Shown here: one piece after another, positions 1-8,469 of the stretch
How positions within the stretch are numbered: position 1 is the first letter of the stretch
Layout: each line of letters opens with the position of its first letter
Source: a virus
DNA: 64,000 nt
Virus record (IMG/VR): IMGVR_UViG_3300036829_000172
Location: 62,001 to 126,000 of that record
Reading direction: 5' to 3' (one strand)
The notes under the pieces: generated by a model
Told to the model about the DNA's origin: nothing
Databases searched by the model: none
Seen by the model: only the letters and a program-made list of their open reading frames with translations
Program-made: the position numbers and the translations under genes

Positions 1-2
1 GA

Positions 3-812
3 ATCATCGTCGCCGCCCTGGCCGACGTGGGCGATGCGGATATCTCGACGCCGCAAGGTCAACGCGCGCTGGTCGAAGCCATAACCCGGCACCTTGAAGA
101 CAGCAAGTCCACGGTGGACGGGACCGGCGCGGATGCGGCCACGAGAGCGGCCGCGGCACACACCACCGCCGCTGGGTATAGCGGTGTCGCGCCCCAGATC
201 CAGCCAGTCGCAGCGATGCCGATGCCGATGTCAGGCACGTCGATGGGCGCCGCGTCCCCGATGTCGGGCATGGGTGCAGCGCCGGGGCTGGGGGCGCTCG
301 CCAGCCTCATGCATGGACCACACAGCGGGGAGTCAGTGCCGAGCGCAGCGGCGCAGTCTGACCCTACGGAGGTGGGGGCTGCCCCGCTGATCGGCAACGA
401 CCCTCGCTCCGTCGCCCGCTACATCTACCAGCAAGCGCGAGCCCACGGTTACAGCGAGCACGACGCGCTAGCCATCACTGCGTACGCGAAAGGCGAATCC
501 GGCTTCAACCCCAGCGTGAGCGGAGGCCCGCAAGGCGGGGCAGGCTCCGAGAACGTCGTCGTCGGCAACTTCCAAGAGAAGGCCCAATTCGCTCGCGACG
601 CCGGGCTGGATCCGGCACAGCGGTACACCGTCGAAGGCAACACCGAAATCTACCTGCGGACCCTGGCCCATCACCGCAACGATCCCGGCGACATCTTCGA
701 CCACCTGTTGGCGACCAGCAGCGGAGGTCCCATGGCGACAGGCGGGCGCGCCAAGATGGGCGAGCTCATGGCCCAGACGCGTGAACTGCTAGCAGGACCG
801 GCGTCAGTGTGA
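3..812 (+). CDS. DUF4226-like protein with lysozyme-like domain, 5' partial
   Basis: The frame is open to the left edge, and its first visible residues match the DUF4226-like region of the next gene (both carry the HLEDSKST motif), so the true start lies before the window; a GTG at 27 is internal. A Met/Gly/Ala-rich linker follows. The C-terminal ~130 residues resemble a lysozyme/SLT-like fold: GESGFNPSVSG, with candidate catalytic Glu codon 495-497, then a GNFQEKAQFA motif. It probably acts on peptidoglycan and may be an ESX substrate or help build the channel; both roles are inferred from position upstream of eccB. It overlaps the next gene by 4 bp (GTGA). Confidence 0.7.
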   Translation: MIVAALADVGDADISTPQGQRALVEAITRHLEDSKSTVDGTGADAATRAAAAHTTAAGYSGVAPQIQPVAAMPMPMSGTSMGAASPMSGMGAAPGLGALASLMHGPHSGESVPSAAAQSDPTEVGAAPLIGNDPRSVARYIYQQARAHGYSEHDALAITAYAKGESGFNPSVSGGPQGGAGSENVVVGNFQEKAQFARDAGLDPAQRYTVEGNTEIYLRTLAHHRNDPGDIFDHLLATSSGGPMATGGRAKMGELMAQTRELLAGPASV

Positions 813-1864
813 CCATCGAAGCGTTCGTGCGGGTGTCCGGACAAGTCATGGGGCAGGTCCGCGAATCGTTCGGGCCCGGCGGCGACCGAGCGCTGACACC
901 AGCTGGCGGCAAGCCAACACCAGGACAGCCGCAAGGATCGGGTCAGGCCGCAGACGCGTCGGCAACAGACTCGCAGCACGTCGGAAATCACGTGACGGCG
1001 CTGGACAGCCACGACACCCAAGGCAGCGCGCAGTTGGGCGGAGCCGCCGGAGCGGCGAGCGCGGGCCGTGCCCGGATGGACGCGGTCATCGCCGCGGCGG
1101 TAGCCGACGTCAACGCCTTAGGAATGTCGACGAACAGCCCGCAAGGCCGCGCAGCCCTCGTCGCGGCGATCAAACGACACCTCGAGGACAGCAAGTCAAC
1201 GCTCGACGGGGCGGCAGCCGACGCCAGCACCCGCGCGGCCGCAGCGAACACCACGACCGCCGCTTACAACGCGACCGCACCCGCACCACCCGCGGGGATG
1301 ATGCCGCAGGCAGCGTCCATGCTCGGCTCTACGATGCCCGCGGTCACAGGTATGGCCGGTATGGCGGGGATGCCCGCATCGATGATGTCCGGCCTCGGCG
1401 GTGCAATGCCGCCGCTGTCGCCGCTGACGAATCTGATGCACGGGGATGCCCCAGACAGTCGCCAGGTGTCGGCGAACATCCCCGACGCGGCGGTCACTAA
1501 TGATCGCACGGTCGCGGGCGGGGCGGTCCGCCGTGCTCTCGCGCAGCTCGGCAAGCCTTATGTGTGGGGGGCGACCGGGCCCAACGCATTCGACTGCAGC
1601 GGCCTGGTGCAGTACGCCTACAAGGGGGTCGGCGTCGACTTGCCGCGTGAAACCTACGGCATGATCCATATCGGTCAACAGGTGGCACCGGGCCAGGCGC
1701 AAGCAGGTGACCTGGTGTTCAGCAACTTCTCTGCGCGCGGTCCTGAGCATGTGCAATTGGCGATCGGGGGCGGACAAGTCGTGGAGGCTCAACAAAGCGG
1801 GGTGCCGGTGAAAGTATCGGCGATGCCGGCGGGGCACGTCGTCGTCAAACGGGTGGTCGCATGA
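809..1864 (+). CDS. NlpC/P60 endopeptidase with DUF4226-like region
   Basis: 351 aa, GTG start overlapping the previous stop. Residues ~85-160 repeat the DUF4226-like segment of the upstream gene; a Met/Pro/Ala-rich linker follows. Residues ~235-345 are an NlpC/P60 (C40) domain: GKPYVWGATGPNAFDCSGL with catalytic Cys263, and EHVQLAIGGG with His314. The family cleaves D-Glu-diaminopimelate bonds in wall stem peptides (RipA type). No Sec signal peptide is visible, so export may be through ESX or the protein may be processed. The pair of paralogues carries two different hydrolase folds on a common N-terminal module. Confidence 0.85.
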   Translation: MTIEAFVRVSGQVMGQVRESFGPGGDRALTPAGGKPTPGQPQGSGQAADASATDSQHVGNHVTALDSHDTQGSAQLGGAAGAASAGRARMDAVIAAAVADVNALGMSTNSPQGRAALVAAIKRHLEDSKSTLDGAAADASTRAAAANTTTAAYNATAPAPPAGMMPQAASMLGSTMPAVTGMAGMAGMPASMMSGLGGAMPPLSPLTNLMHGDAPDSRQVSANIPDAAVTNDRTVAGGAVRRALAQLGKPYVWGATGPNAFDCSGLVQYAYKGVGVDLPRETYGMIHIGQQVAPGQAQAGDLVFSNFSARGPEHVQLAIGGGQVVEAQQSGVPVKVSAMPAGHVVVKRVVA

Positions 1865-2268
1865 ACGGCCTGTTGGATTCCGGATGGGGGCCGCAGCGCA
1901 CCGGCATGAACTGTCCGGGCTGCGGGCACGACTGGTCGTTCCACTTCACGTATGAGAACGAGTGCAGGTTTCTGCGTGGCGGCGTCGATGGCCACGAGCT
2001 GTGCGACTGCACGAACATCCCTCCAGCGGGAATGCAGATCGAGATCATCAACGGTGGTGGTCTGTGGTTCGCGGTCACCACAGGAGAGCCCTATACCAAG
2101 GCCGACGAGGCGAACTGGCGGCACCTCGATCCGCAGATCGAATGGTCCACCGCGGGCCTGGTCACCGTGTGGCGTTGCAGGAACTGCACAGCTGCTGGCG
2201 GTGGACGCCCTGAGGCGATGCGCGTGCAGGCGGCCAGCCATGTATGTCTCGGAGGACGACCGCGATGA
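1861..2268 (+). CDS. Cys/His-rich hypothetical protein, phage type
   Basis: 135 aa, overlapping the NlpC/P60 stop by 4 bp (ATGA). The N-terminus has CPGCGHDWSFHF, then Cys and CDC, a zinc-ribbon arrangement common in small actinophage proteins; a second CRNC pair lies near residue 103. No function is recognised. Its location inside an ESX operon makes it a possible accessory factor. Confidence 0.7.
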   Translation: MNGLLDSGWGPQRTGMNCPGCGHDWSFHFTYENECRFLRGGVDGHELCDCTNIPPAGMQIEIINGGGLWFAVTTGEPYTKADEANWRHLDPQIEWSTAGLVTVWRCRNCTAAGGGRPEAMRVQAASHVCLGGRPR

Positions 2269-2282
2269 GTCCGCCGCCTGGC

Positions 2283-2302
2283 GTTCACGTTTTGAACACC
2301 CA
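2283..2302 (+). promoter_or_regulatory. Operator-like palindrome, site 1
   Basis: GTTCA-CGTTT-TGAAC followed by ACCC, in the 57-bp gap before the small gene at 2326 that leads into eccB. The same oriented motif recurs at 18638 (-), 47760 (-) and 57805 (+). It ends 28 nt before the ATG, close to the spacing at the 47.76 kb site. A repressor operator or stoperator-like site is inferred. Confidence 0.6.
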
Positions 2303-2325
2303 CCCACGAGATAGGAGCAGCAGCG

Positions 2326-2505
2326 ATGGCGAGAATGGTGTGGCCGCAAAAGGTGTACGACGCCTACCTAGACAACGGGCCGCAGGGCCGGACGTGCAAG
2401 GCGTGGATCGCCAAACCCTTCATCCGCGTCGTCAGTAACGAGGAGTTTGAAGCGCTCACGGAAGCGAAGCGGGAAGGGAAGCGGGAAGGGAAGCGGCCGA
2501 AGTGA
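2326..2505 (+). CDS. Small basic protein upstream of eccB
   Basis: 59 aa, ATG preceded by AGGAG 8 nt upstream. The body is MARMVWPQKVYDAYLDNG followed by an EEFEALTE stretch and a highly basic tail repeating KREGKREGKRPK. The stop overlaps the GTG of eccB (GTGA), indicating translational coupling. Function unknown; translation is supported by the ribosome-binding site and coupling. Confidence 0.6.
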   Translation: MARMVWPQKVYDAYLDNGPQGRTCKAWIAKPFIRVVSNEEFEALTEAKREGKREGKRPK

Positions 2506-4028
2506 CGCAGCGAGAACAGCGCGGCAGTATGCGCGGACTGCCGTACGCGTCGCTGGAACAAGTTTCCGCGTGGCGGTTCCTGTCGCACCGCGTGTCCGTC
2601 GCGATCGGTCGCCGCAACGTGCGGCTCGTCCATGACCCAAGCAAGAACGCGTCAGCGAGTCTGCTGGTAGGCGTCGTCGTGTCGGTACTCGTCGTCGTGA
2701 TCTGTTTCATCATCGCGTGGATCAAACCTCAAGGGCAGGTCGGCACAGCGCGCATCGTCGCGGACCGCGCCAGCGGCGCTGTGTACGTCGACGTCGACGG
2801 CATCATGCACCCGGCGCTCAACCTCGCCTCGGCGAGGCTCATCACAGGCCAACCCGACATCCCCAAACAAGTCCCGATGAGCGAGATCCGTAAATCACCG
2901 GTCGGGCCGGCCGTCGGGATCATCGGAGCCCCCAACGACCTGACTGCGCGCACGCCCGACGACACCGGGTGGGCGTTGTGTGACCAGCTCGGCTCAGCGG
3001 GATCACAAATCATTCCGAGAACGACGGTGCTGGCCGGTCTGCCGACGTTCGGGGACTGGGCGTCGCAGATGGTCGCGCCGAGGTCCGCGCTGATGGCCTA
3101 CGACGGCGACGCGTTCGTCGTGACCGACGGGCGGCGCGCAGCAATCGATTTGGCCGACAAGGCGGTCACGCTGGCACTCGGACTACCGGTCGGCGATCTT
3201 CACCTCGCGCCGATGAGCAAAGCTCTCTACGAGGCACTGACCCCGGCGCCGCCGTTACGGGTGCCCGACGTCCCGAATCCCGGCGGTCCCGTCGGCTACT
3301 CAACGCCCAACGTGCCGGTCGTGTCAGGGTCGGTGCTGAGGGTGTCTGACGTGTCTGGCCAGCCCGAATACTTCGTCGCGCTGCCGGCGGGCGTTCAGCG
3401 GGTACCCGTGACGGCGGCGACCATGATCCTCAACACGGGAATCAGCGGCGGGCAGGTCATCACCACCCAGTCGGCGGTCGTGGCCACGCTGCCGCAGGCG
3501 GTCGGATTCGATGTGTCCGTCTACCCGCCAGGGCATATCGACCTGGTAGACAAGGCTGTCGAACCGGTCACGTGCGTGGCGTGGCGCAAGACGAGCGGCG
3601 AACCCCGCGCGCAGGTCAGCACTATCTCGGGTCGGCGGTTACCGATCCCGGTAGGCGACGAGCGCCGTGTGATCCGACTGGTGCAGGGTGGGCAGGGAGC
3701 CGCCGACCAGGTGTACATGGGAACCGACTGCGCGAACTGGGTGCAGGTCACGGGTGTGGAGCCGGCGTCGGCGCGAGCTGAAAGCCTGTGGTGGATCGCC
3801 GACAACGGAGTCCGGTTCGGGGTGCCCAGCGGCGGAGTGATCGCAGGCAACCAGACACGGCAAGCGCTGGGCCTCACCGGTGCGCCTACCGCCGCGCCGT
3901 GGGCGGTGATCCGCTGGCTACCCGCAGGACCAGCCCTAGCGAAACAGGCTGCCCTGTCCGAACATGACACTCTCGGTGCCGACCAGTCCGCCGTCCCGCT
4001 ACCAACAAAACCGGAAGGTGCGTCGTGA
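2502..4028 (+). CDS. eccB: ESX membrane channel component EccB
   Basis: 508 aa. A short cytosolic N-terminus (QVSAWRFLSHRVSVAIGRRN) precedes one membrane helix at ~52-73 and a large periplasmic domain with the family motifs TGQPDIPKQVP, IIGAPNDL and the paired cysteines (TGWALCDQLG; VTCVAWR; GTDCANWV). EccB forms part of the inner-membrane complex with EccC, EccD and EccE and extends into the periplasm. Length matches chromosomal EccB (~480-540 aa). It is coupled to both neighbours by 4-bp overlaps. Confidence 0.95.
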   Translation: MTQREQRGSMRGLPYASLEQVSAWRFLSHRVSVAIGRRNVRLVHDPSKNASASLLVGVVVSVLVVVICFIIAWIKPQGQVGTARIVADRASGAVYVDVDGIMHPALNLASARLITGQPDIPKQVPMSEIRKSPVGPAVGIIGAPNDLTARTPDDTGWALCDQLGSAGSQIIPRTTVLAGLPTFGDWASQMVAPRSALMAYDGDAFVVTDGRRAAIDLADKAVTLALGLPVGDLHLAPMSKALYEALTPAPPLRVPDVPNPGGPVGYSTPNVPVVSGSVLRVSDVSGQPEYFVALPAGVQRVPVTAATMILNTGISGGQVITTQSAVVATLPQAVGFDVSVYPPGHIDLVDKAVEPVTCVAWRKTSGEPRAQVSTISGRRLPIPVGDERRVIRLVQGGQGAADQVYMGTDCANWVQVTGVEPASARAESLWWIADNGVRFGVPSGGVIAGNQTRQALGLTGAPTAAPWAVIRWLPAGPALAKQAALSEHDTLGADQSAVPLPTKPEGAS

Positions 4029-5170
4029 GCAAGGAAGGTTTCACCCGGCAAGAGGTATTGCGGCCCTCGCTGCCGGAAGACCAGAAGCAGGTCCCCAACC
4101 CCGGCGAGATCGAACGCGCACCGCAGTCACGGCCGCCGACGTGGGTGTGGGTGGTGATCGTCGTTGTCGGGGTGGTGGCGCTGATGGTGATGCTGTACCT
4201 GTCGGGAGCCCGGCAGCTGTCGACAGGTAGTTTCTTCATCTTCCCGATGGTGATGGTGTCGATGCTGATGATGCTGCGCACCCGCGGCGGTGGCGACCGC
4301 AAAAACCGTCCGGCAGCCGTCAACCATCGGCGCGCAAGCTACCTTCGAGGCCTCGACGAACTGCGGGACGGCCTACACGGCAGCGCGGAGGCGCAGGCCC
4401 GCGAAACCGCGTACCGGCACCCCGACCCGGCGACCGGATCACTGGCAACCCTGATCGGCAGCGGGCGGATGTGGGAGTGCTCACCGCGTGATCACACCTT
4501 CGGGCACGTGCGTGTGGGCGTCGGGATGAGGAGGCTGAAAACGGTCCTCAACCCGCCGGAGAAGGTACCGCCGCCCGAGCACCGGGAGACGGTGACGGCG
4601 ATGGCCGCCCGCGACTTCCTGCTGGCGCAGAACGTCGTTCACGACGTCGCCCGCCCGCTGCACCTGTTCGACCAACCCGGGTGGTGTTTCTTCGCCGAAC
4701 CCGCACAGCGGGCGACGGTGCAGGGCGTGCTGCGGGCCCTCGTGTGTCAGCTATGCGTGTTCCACGGGCCCGACGACGTGCGGCTGGCCGTCATCACCGA
4801 CGACCTGTCGGCGTGGGAGTGGTCCAAATGGTTGCCACACACCGGGGACGAACAGTTCATCGACGCCTCCGGCCCGTCCCGCCTGCTGTTTTCCGACGTC
4901 GCAGCATTCGTTGACCGTTTCGGATCCGAGCTCGCCGGACGCAGCGCATGGACGCCGCAGGTTCAGGGCAGCAGCCGACCCGACAGCTGGCTGGTCGTGG
5001 TAGTCGACTACCCGGGCGCGGATGTGCGCCAGATTCTGGGCGGCGCCGGGTACTCGGGCGTGTCAGTCCTGGAAGCGACCGGCGACGACAACAGCATCCT
5101 GGCGACCAGGGCCACCGCCTTCCAGATGGACGAGCACGGCAACCTACTGAAAGCCGAGGATGACCGATGA
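4025..5170 (+). CDS. eccCa: EccC N-terminal half: membrane anchor and stalk/DUF domain
   Basis: 381 aa, GTG start. Two membrane helices (~38-60, ~68-86) are followed by the EccC stalk and N-terminal domain (NHRRASYLRGLDELRD; RDHTFGHVRVGVG). The chain stops before any Walker A motif, so it anchors the motor but has no complete ATPase domain. In ESX-1 the split falls after ATPase 1; here it falls before it. Its stop overlaps the next ATG (ATGA), as expected for a genuine split gene rather than a sequencing frameshift. 381+965 aa equals the usual single-chain EccC length. Confidence 0.92.
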   Translation: MSKEGFTRQEVLRPSLPEDQKQVPNPGEIERAPQSRPPTWVWVVIVVVGVVALMVMLYLSGARQLSTGSFFIFPMVMVSMLMMLRTRGGGDRKNRPAAVNHRRASYLRGLDELRDGLHGSAEAQARETAYRHPDPATGSLATLIGSGRMWECSPRDHTFGHVRVGVGMRRLKTVLNPPEKVPPPEHRETVTAMAARDFLLAQNVVHDVARPLHLFDQPGWCFFAEPAQRATVQGVLRALVCQLCVFHGPDDVRLAVITDDLSAWEWSKWLPHTGDEQFIDASGPSRLLFSDVAAFVDRFGSELAGRSAWTPQVQGSSRPDSWLVVVVDYPGADVRQILGGAGYSGVSVLEATGDDNSILATRATAFQMDEHGNLLKAEDDR

Positions 5171-8064
5171 CGCTTGCAGGTTTGCGGTTCGCCGCCAGGG
5201 CTGACGTCATGCCGCTACATGAGGCGGAAGTGCTCGCGCGGGCGCTGGCCCGATACACACCGCTCGACGATATCGCCCGGGCGCTAGCGCAGCGCGCCGC
5301 CGAACAACGCGCAGGGCAAGAATTCCTCGACGTGTTCGGCATCACCGACGCCCGGGAGTGGAACCCGCGGACCCTGTGGGAAGCCGTGAAGAAGCCGGGT
5401 GAGAGGCTTAAGGTCCCGCTCGGTAAGGACGCGGGCGGCAACATTGTGTGGCTGGACCTCAAAGAAGCCGGGCAGGGCGGGCACGGGCCGCACGGGTCGC
5501 TCGCCGGGATGACCGGGTCAGGCAAATCGAAGCTGTTGCGCGCGCTGGTACTCGCGCTGGCGATTCTGCATCCGCCCGAGGTGTGCAGGATCCTGCTCGG
5601 TGACTTCAAAGGCGAAGCCGAGTTCGCCGGACTGGAAGCCCTGCCGCACGTCGTCGGTGTGGTTTCTGACCTGTCGAGCTCAGCAGCCAAACTGGACAGG
5701 TTCGAAGCGGTCCTACGAGGCGAACTCGCGCTGGTGAGCGAAATGCTGGCCGAGGCCAAATACGACAGTGTCCACGACTACGAACTGGCCCGGGCCACCA
5801 CCCGACCGGACCTGCCGCCGATCGGTGCGCTGGTGATCGTCCTTGACGAGTTTTCCCAATTGCTTAAAAACCCTAAAGTGGGCGCACAAATGGCAGCGGT
5901 CTTCGACGAGGTGGGCATGCAGGGCCGCTCCAAATGGATGCACATCCTCAACGCGTCCCAGCGCGCCGAGCAGACCAAAGCCGGGTGGTTAGCCGCCAAC
6001 CAGTCCTATTCCATGGTGATGAAAGTCAAGGACGCAGGAGAGGGCCGTGCAGCCGGGTCAGCGCTGGCCTTCGAGGAAATCACCCTGGGCAAATCGCCGC
6101 CCGGTACCGCATTCCTGGTGGTCGACGGCGAGCACACAAAGTTTAACTCGTTCTATACCAAGGGCCCGTTCGTAGCGCCGAAGACGGCCGGAAACCGGAC
6201 GCAAGCCGAAGACAACTTCATTGACGTCCACGCGTTCACCGCGGCAGTAACGCCGCTGCCCGACAATCTCATCGAATCCCAGGAGCCGCAGGGCGACGAA
6301 CAGATCCAAACGGTGCCAGATATCGACGCGCCCACCGTCGAAAGCGTGCTCGTGCACCAGATAGCTCAGCACGGCGGAGCCCCCGCCCGACCGATGTGGC
6401 TGCCAGCGCTCGAGGAGACGGACGAAATACCGATCGACGAGATGACCCGCGAATTCTGGGGACGGCCGTGGGACAAACTGGAGCCAGACAACGGCCTGGT
6501 CGTCCCGTTCGCGCGGGAAGACAACCCGCTGCGCCACAGTCAGGGGCTCATCAGCCTCGACCTGTCCGGTGCACTGGGCAACGTCGTGATAACCGGAGCG
6601 ACCGGCACAGGAAAATCGACCGCCGCATGCACCGTGATGATGATGCTTGCGGTCAGCCACAGCCCGCAGCGAGTGCAGATCTACGGGCTGGACTTCGGCG
6701 GAGGCAAGCTAGGCAGACTGGCCAAACTGGCGCACGTCGCCGGTATCGCCGGACGCGGCGAAGAAGATGAGCGGTGCCGACGGGTGATCGCCGAAGTGGA
6801 GCGTGTACTGCACTTCCGGATCCGGCACTGGGGCGCCCAAGGCCTCGACGTCGCAGAGTTCCGGGCGCGCAAATTCGGCGGAGCCGACGGTGCCGTGCCC
6901 GACGACGGGCACGGAGACGTGTTCCTCGTGGTCGACAACATCAAAGCGCTCAAAGACTCAGCGTTGGAGATCCACGACCGGATCGTGCAGCTAGCCGAGG
7001 CGGCGCTGAACTACGGCATCCACCTCGTCGTCACCTGCGACTCCTGGATATTCGCCAACACCGCCATCGAAGGCAAGCTGAGGTCGCGCATCGAGCTGCG
7101 CCTGGAGCACCCCGAAGAGACCAAATGCGTCGACAGGCAAGCCGCGAAAAACGTCCCCAACCAGCCGGGCCGCGGGCTGCAGCGTAACGGTAACCACATG
7201 CTCGTCGGGGTGCCGCGGCTCTCCGGTTCCAGCCAACAGCAGATCGAACCCACCGTCACCGCCGTCAGCGGGCTGTGGGGTACCAGAGGTGTCCAAAGCG
7301 CACCCGTACTGCGTGTGCTGCCCGCGCAGATCGGCTACAGCGAACTGCCGTCAGCCCCGCCCGGCGTGCTGAAACTGGGGATCGGCGAGAAAGAAATGTC
7401 GGTGGTCGGGGTGGATCTGACACGCGCGCCGCATTTCTACTGCGCAGGATCGAGCACATCGGGACGCACCACGGTACTGGCCACCCTGCTGCGCGCCATC
7501 CAGGACACCTACACCCCCGAACAGGCTGAGGTCATCCTGTTCGAGCCGTCGAACTACGACCTCGTTGACACGGTCAGCCCGCAGTACCGCAAGGTGTACG
7601 CCACCGACAGCCAGGAGATCGAACAGCTTTCGACGTTGGTCGCGGAGGGCCTCGCCGCACGCCAGCCGCCGAGGGGAATGGCGGCCGACGAACTGGCTAA
7701 ATGGCGCCCCACGGGGCCGAAATTGTTCATCGTGGTTGACGACCTGAACCTGCTGTCGCAGGGCAGCACCACCTCTGCGCTGCTGCCGCTGGTCGGAGCG
7801 ATCGCGAAAGGCCGCCAGTTAGGGGTGCACGTGCTGGCAGCGACCAACGTCGAACGCTGGCACGCCGGGGGCGGGATGAACAAAATCATCGCCGCGATGA
7901 CGATCGCGGGTACCGCCGCGCTGGTGATGGACGGGCCGCGCACGGAGATCATCGTCGATGCGGTCCGTCCGGCGCGGCGTGTCCCCGGGCGCGGGGAACT
8001 GTACTACCGCAAAACCGGCGGCGAGCTGATCCAGGTCGCCGTGGGCACCGATGCGCGGACATAA
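5167..8064 (+). CDS. eccCb: EccC motor: three FtsK/SpoIIIE-type ATPase domains
   Basis: 965 aa soluble chain. ATPase 1 has Walker A GMTGSGKS (114-121) and Walker B VIVLDEFSQLL. ATPase 2 has GATGTGKS (477-484) and a weaker Walker B, FLVVDNIKAL. ATPase 3 has a degenerate Walker A, GSSTSGRT (761-768, Lys replaced by Arg) and FIVVDDLNLL. EccC recognises Esx/PE substrates and powers secretion; ATPase 3 normally binds the EsxB C-terminus. It must pair with the upstream anchor protein. It ends the first block; a possible promoter follows before PE. Confidence 0.95.
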   Translation: MTLAGLRFAARADVMPLHEAEVLARALARYTPLDDIARALAQRAAEQRAGQEFLDVFGITDAREWNPRTLWEAVKKPGERLKVPLGKDAGGNIVWLDLKEAGQGGHGPHGSLAGMTGSGKSKLLRALVLALAILHPPEVCRILLGDFKGEAEFAGLEALPHVVGVVSDLSSSAAKLDRFEAVLRGELALVSEMLAEAKYDSVHDYELARATTRPDLPPIGALVIVLDEFSQLLKNPKVGAQMAAVFDEVGMQGRSKWMHILNASQRAEQTKAGWLAANQSYSMVMKVKDAGEGRAAGSALAFEEITLGKSPPGTAFLVVDGEHTKFNSFYTKGPFVAPKTAGNRTQAEDNFIDVHAFTAAVTPLPDNLIESQEPQGDEQIQTVPDIDAPTVESVLVHQIAQHGGAPARPMWLPALEETDEIPIDEMTREFWGRPWDKLEPDNGLVVPFAREDNPLRHSQGLISLDLSGALGNVVITGATGTGKSTAACTVMMMLAVSHSPQRVQIYGLDFGGGKLGRLAKLAHVAGIAGRGEEDERCRRVIAEVERVLHFRIRHWGAQGLDVAEFRARKFGGADGAVPDDGHGDVFLVVDNIKALKDSALEIHDRIVQLAEAALNYGIHLVVTCDSWIFANTAIEGKLRSRIELRLEHPEETKCVDRQAAKNVPNQPGRGLQRNGNHMLVGVPRLSGSSQQQIEPTVTAVSGLWGTRGVQSAPVLRVLPAQIGYSELPSAPPGVLKLGIGEKEMSVVGVDLTRAPHFYCAGSSTSGRTTVLATLLRAIQDTYTPEQAEVILFEPSNYDLVDTVSPQYRKVYATDSQEIEQLSTLVAEGLAARQPPRGMAADELAKWRPTGPKLFIVVDDLNLLSQGSTTSALLPLVGAIAKGRQLGVHVLAATNVERWHAGGGMNKIIAAMTIAGTAALVMDGPRTEIIVDAVRPARRVPGRGELYYRKTGGELIQVAVGTDART

Positions 8065-8065
8065 A

Positions 8066-8082
8066 TAAACAGAAACTGTTTA
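8066..8082. repeat. Perfect 7-bp inverted repeat upstream of PE
   Basis: TAAACAG-AAA-CTGTTTA, immediately after the eccCb stop and overlapping the -35 of the promoter proposed here. It looks like an operator for PE/PPE/esx expression; a short weak terminator is the alternative. Confidence 0.5.
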
Positions 8083-8107
8083 CCGCTTGCGCACCGTGGT
8101 TTAGGAT
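8079..8107 (+). promoter_or_regulatory. Putative promoter for PE-PPE-esxBA
   Basis: TTTACC (8079-8084), 17-bp spacer, TAGGAT (8102-8107), the latter fitting the mycobacterial SigA TANNNT -10. It starts about 70 bp before the PE ATG in an 85-bp gap, the widest in this part of the locus. Confidence 0.4.
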
Positions 8108-8149
8108 CAGGCAGACATTACCGTTACAGCACGGCGAAAGGATCCGGTC

Positions 8150-8458
8150 ATGAGTTTCATCTTCACGGAGACCGAAGGGATGGTGGGCGCCGGTGCGGCC
8201 ACCGCTGCACTCGCGGCAACCACAGCCGGGCTGAGCGGCCCCGCCGCCGCCGCTGCGGCCGTGCTGCCGCCCGGGCTCGACGAAATCTCAGCGGTCAACG
8301 CCGTCAGGATCGGGGAGCACGCAGCGCAGGTCGCCGCGATGCTGGGGATGGCGTCCGGGATCAAGGAGGACTACGGCGCCTCCGTCATGCTGTCCGGTGC
8401 GGTGTACACGCTGACCGACCTGATGGCGCAAGCCAGCATCGCCGCCGTCGCCGTCTAA
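8150..8458 (+). CDS. PE family protein (PE35-like)
   Basis: 102 aa consisting only of a PE domain: alanine-rich helical hairpin with the T7SS export signal YxxxD/E at Tyr86-Asp90 (YTLTD). It is preceded by GAAAGGA. PE proteins form a heterodimer with the adjacent PPE, which EspG binds in the cytosol, and are exported by ESX. Position between eccC and PPE matches PE35 of ESX-1. Confidence 0.9.
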   Translation: MSFIFTETEGMVGAGAATAALAATTAGLSGPAAAAAAVLPPGLDEISAVNAVRIGEHAAQVAAMLGMASGIKEDYGASVMLSGAVYTLTDLMAQASIAAVAV

Positions 8459-8469
8459 GAGGTCAGTCG

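Noticed and set aside
2283-2302. Mycobacterial SOS (LexA) box
   Set aside because: The SOS box has GAAC on the left and GTTC on the right; these sites have the reverse order, GTTC...GAAC.
5150-5180. Frameshift or sequencing error splitting eccC
   Set aside because: The stop and start overlap as ATGA, the downstream frame has a proper start, and lengths add to a normal EccC; a genuine split is more likely.
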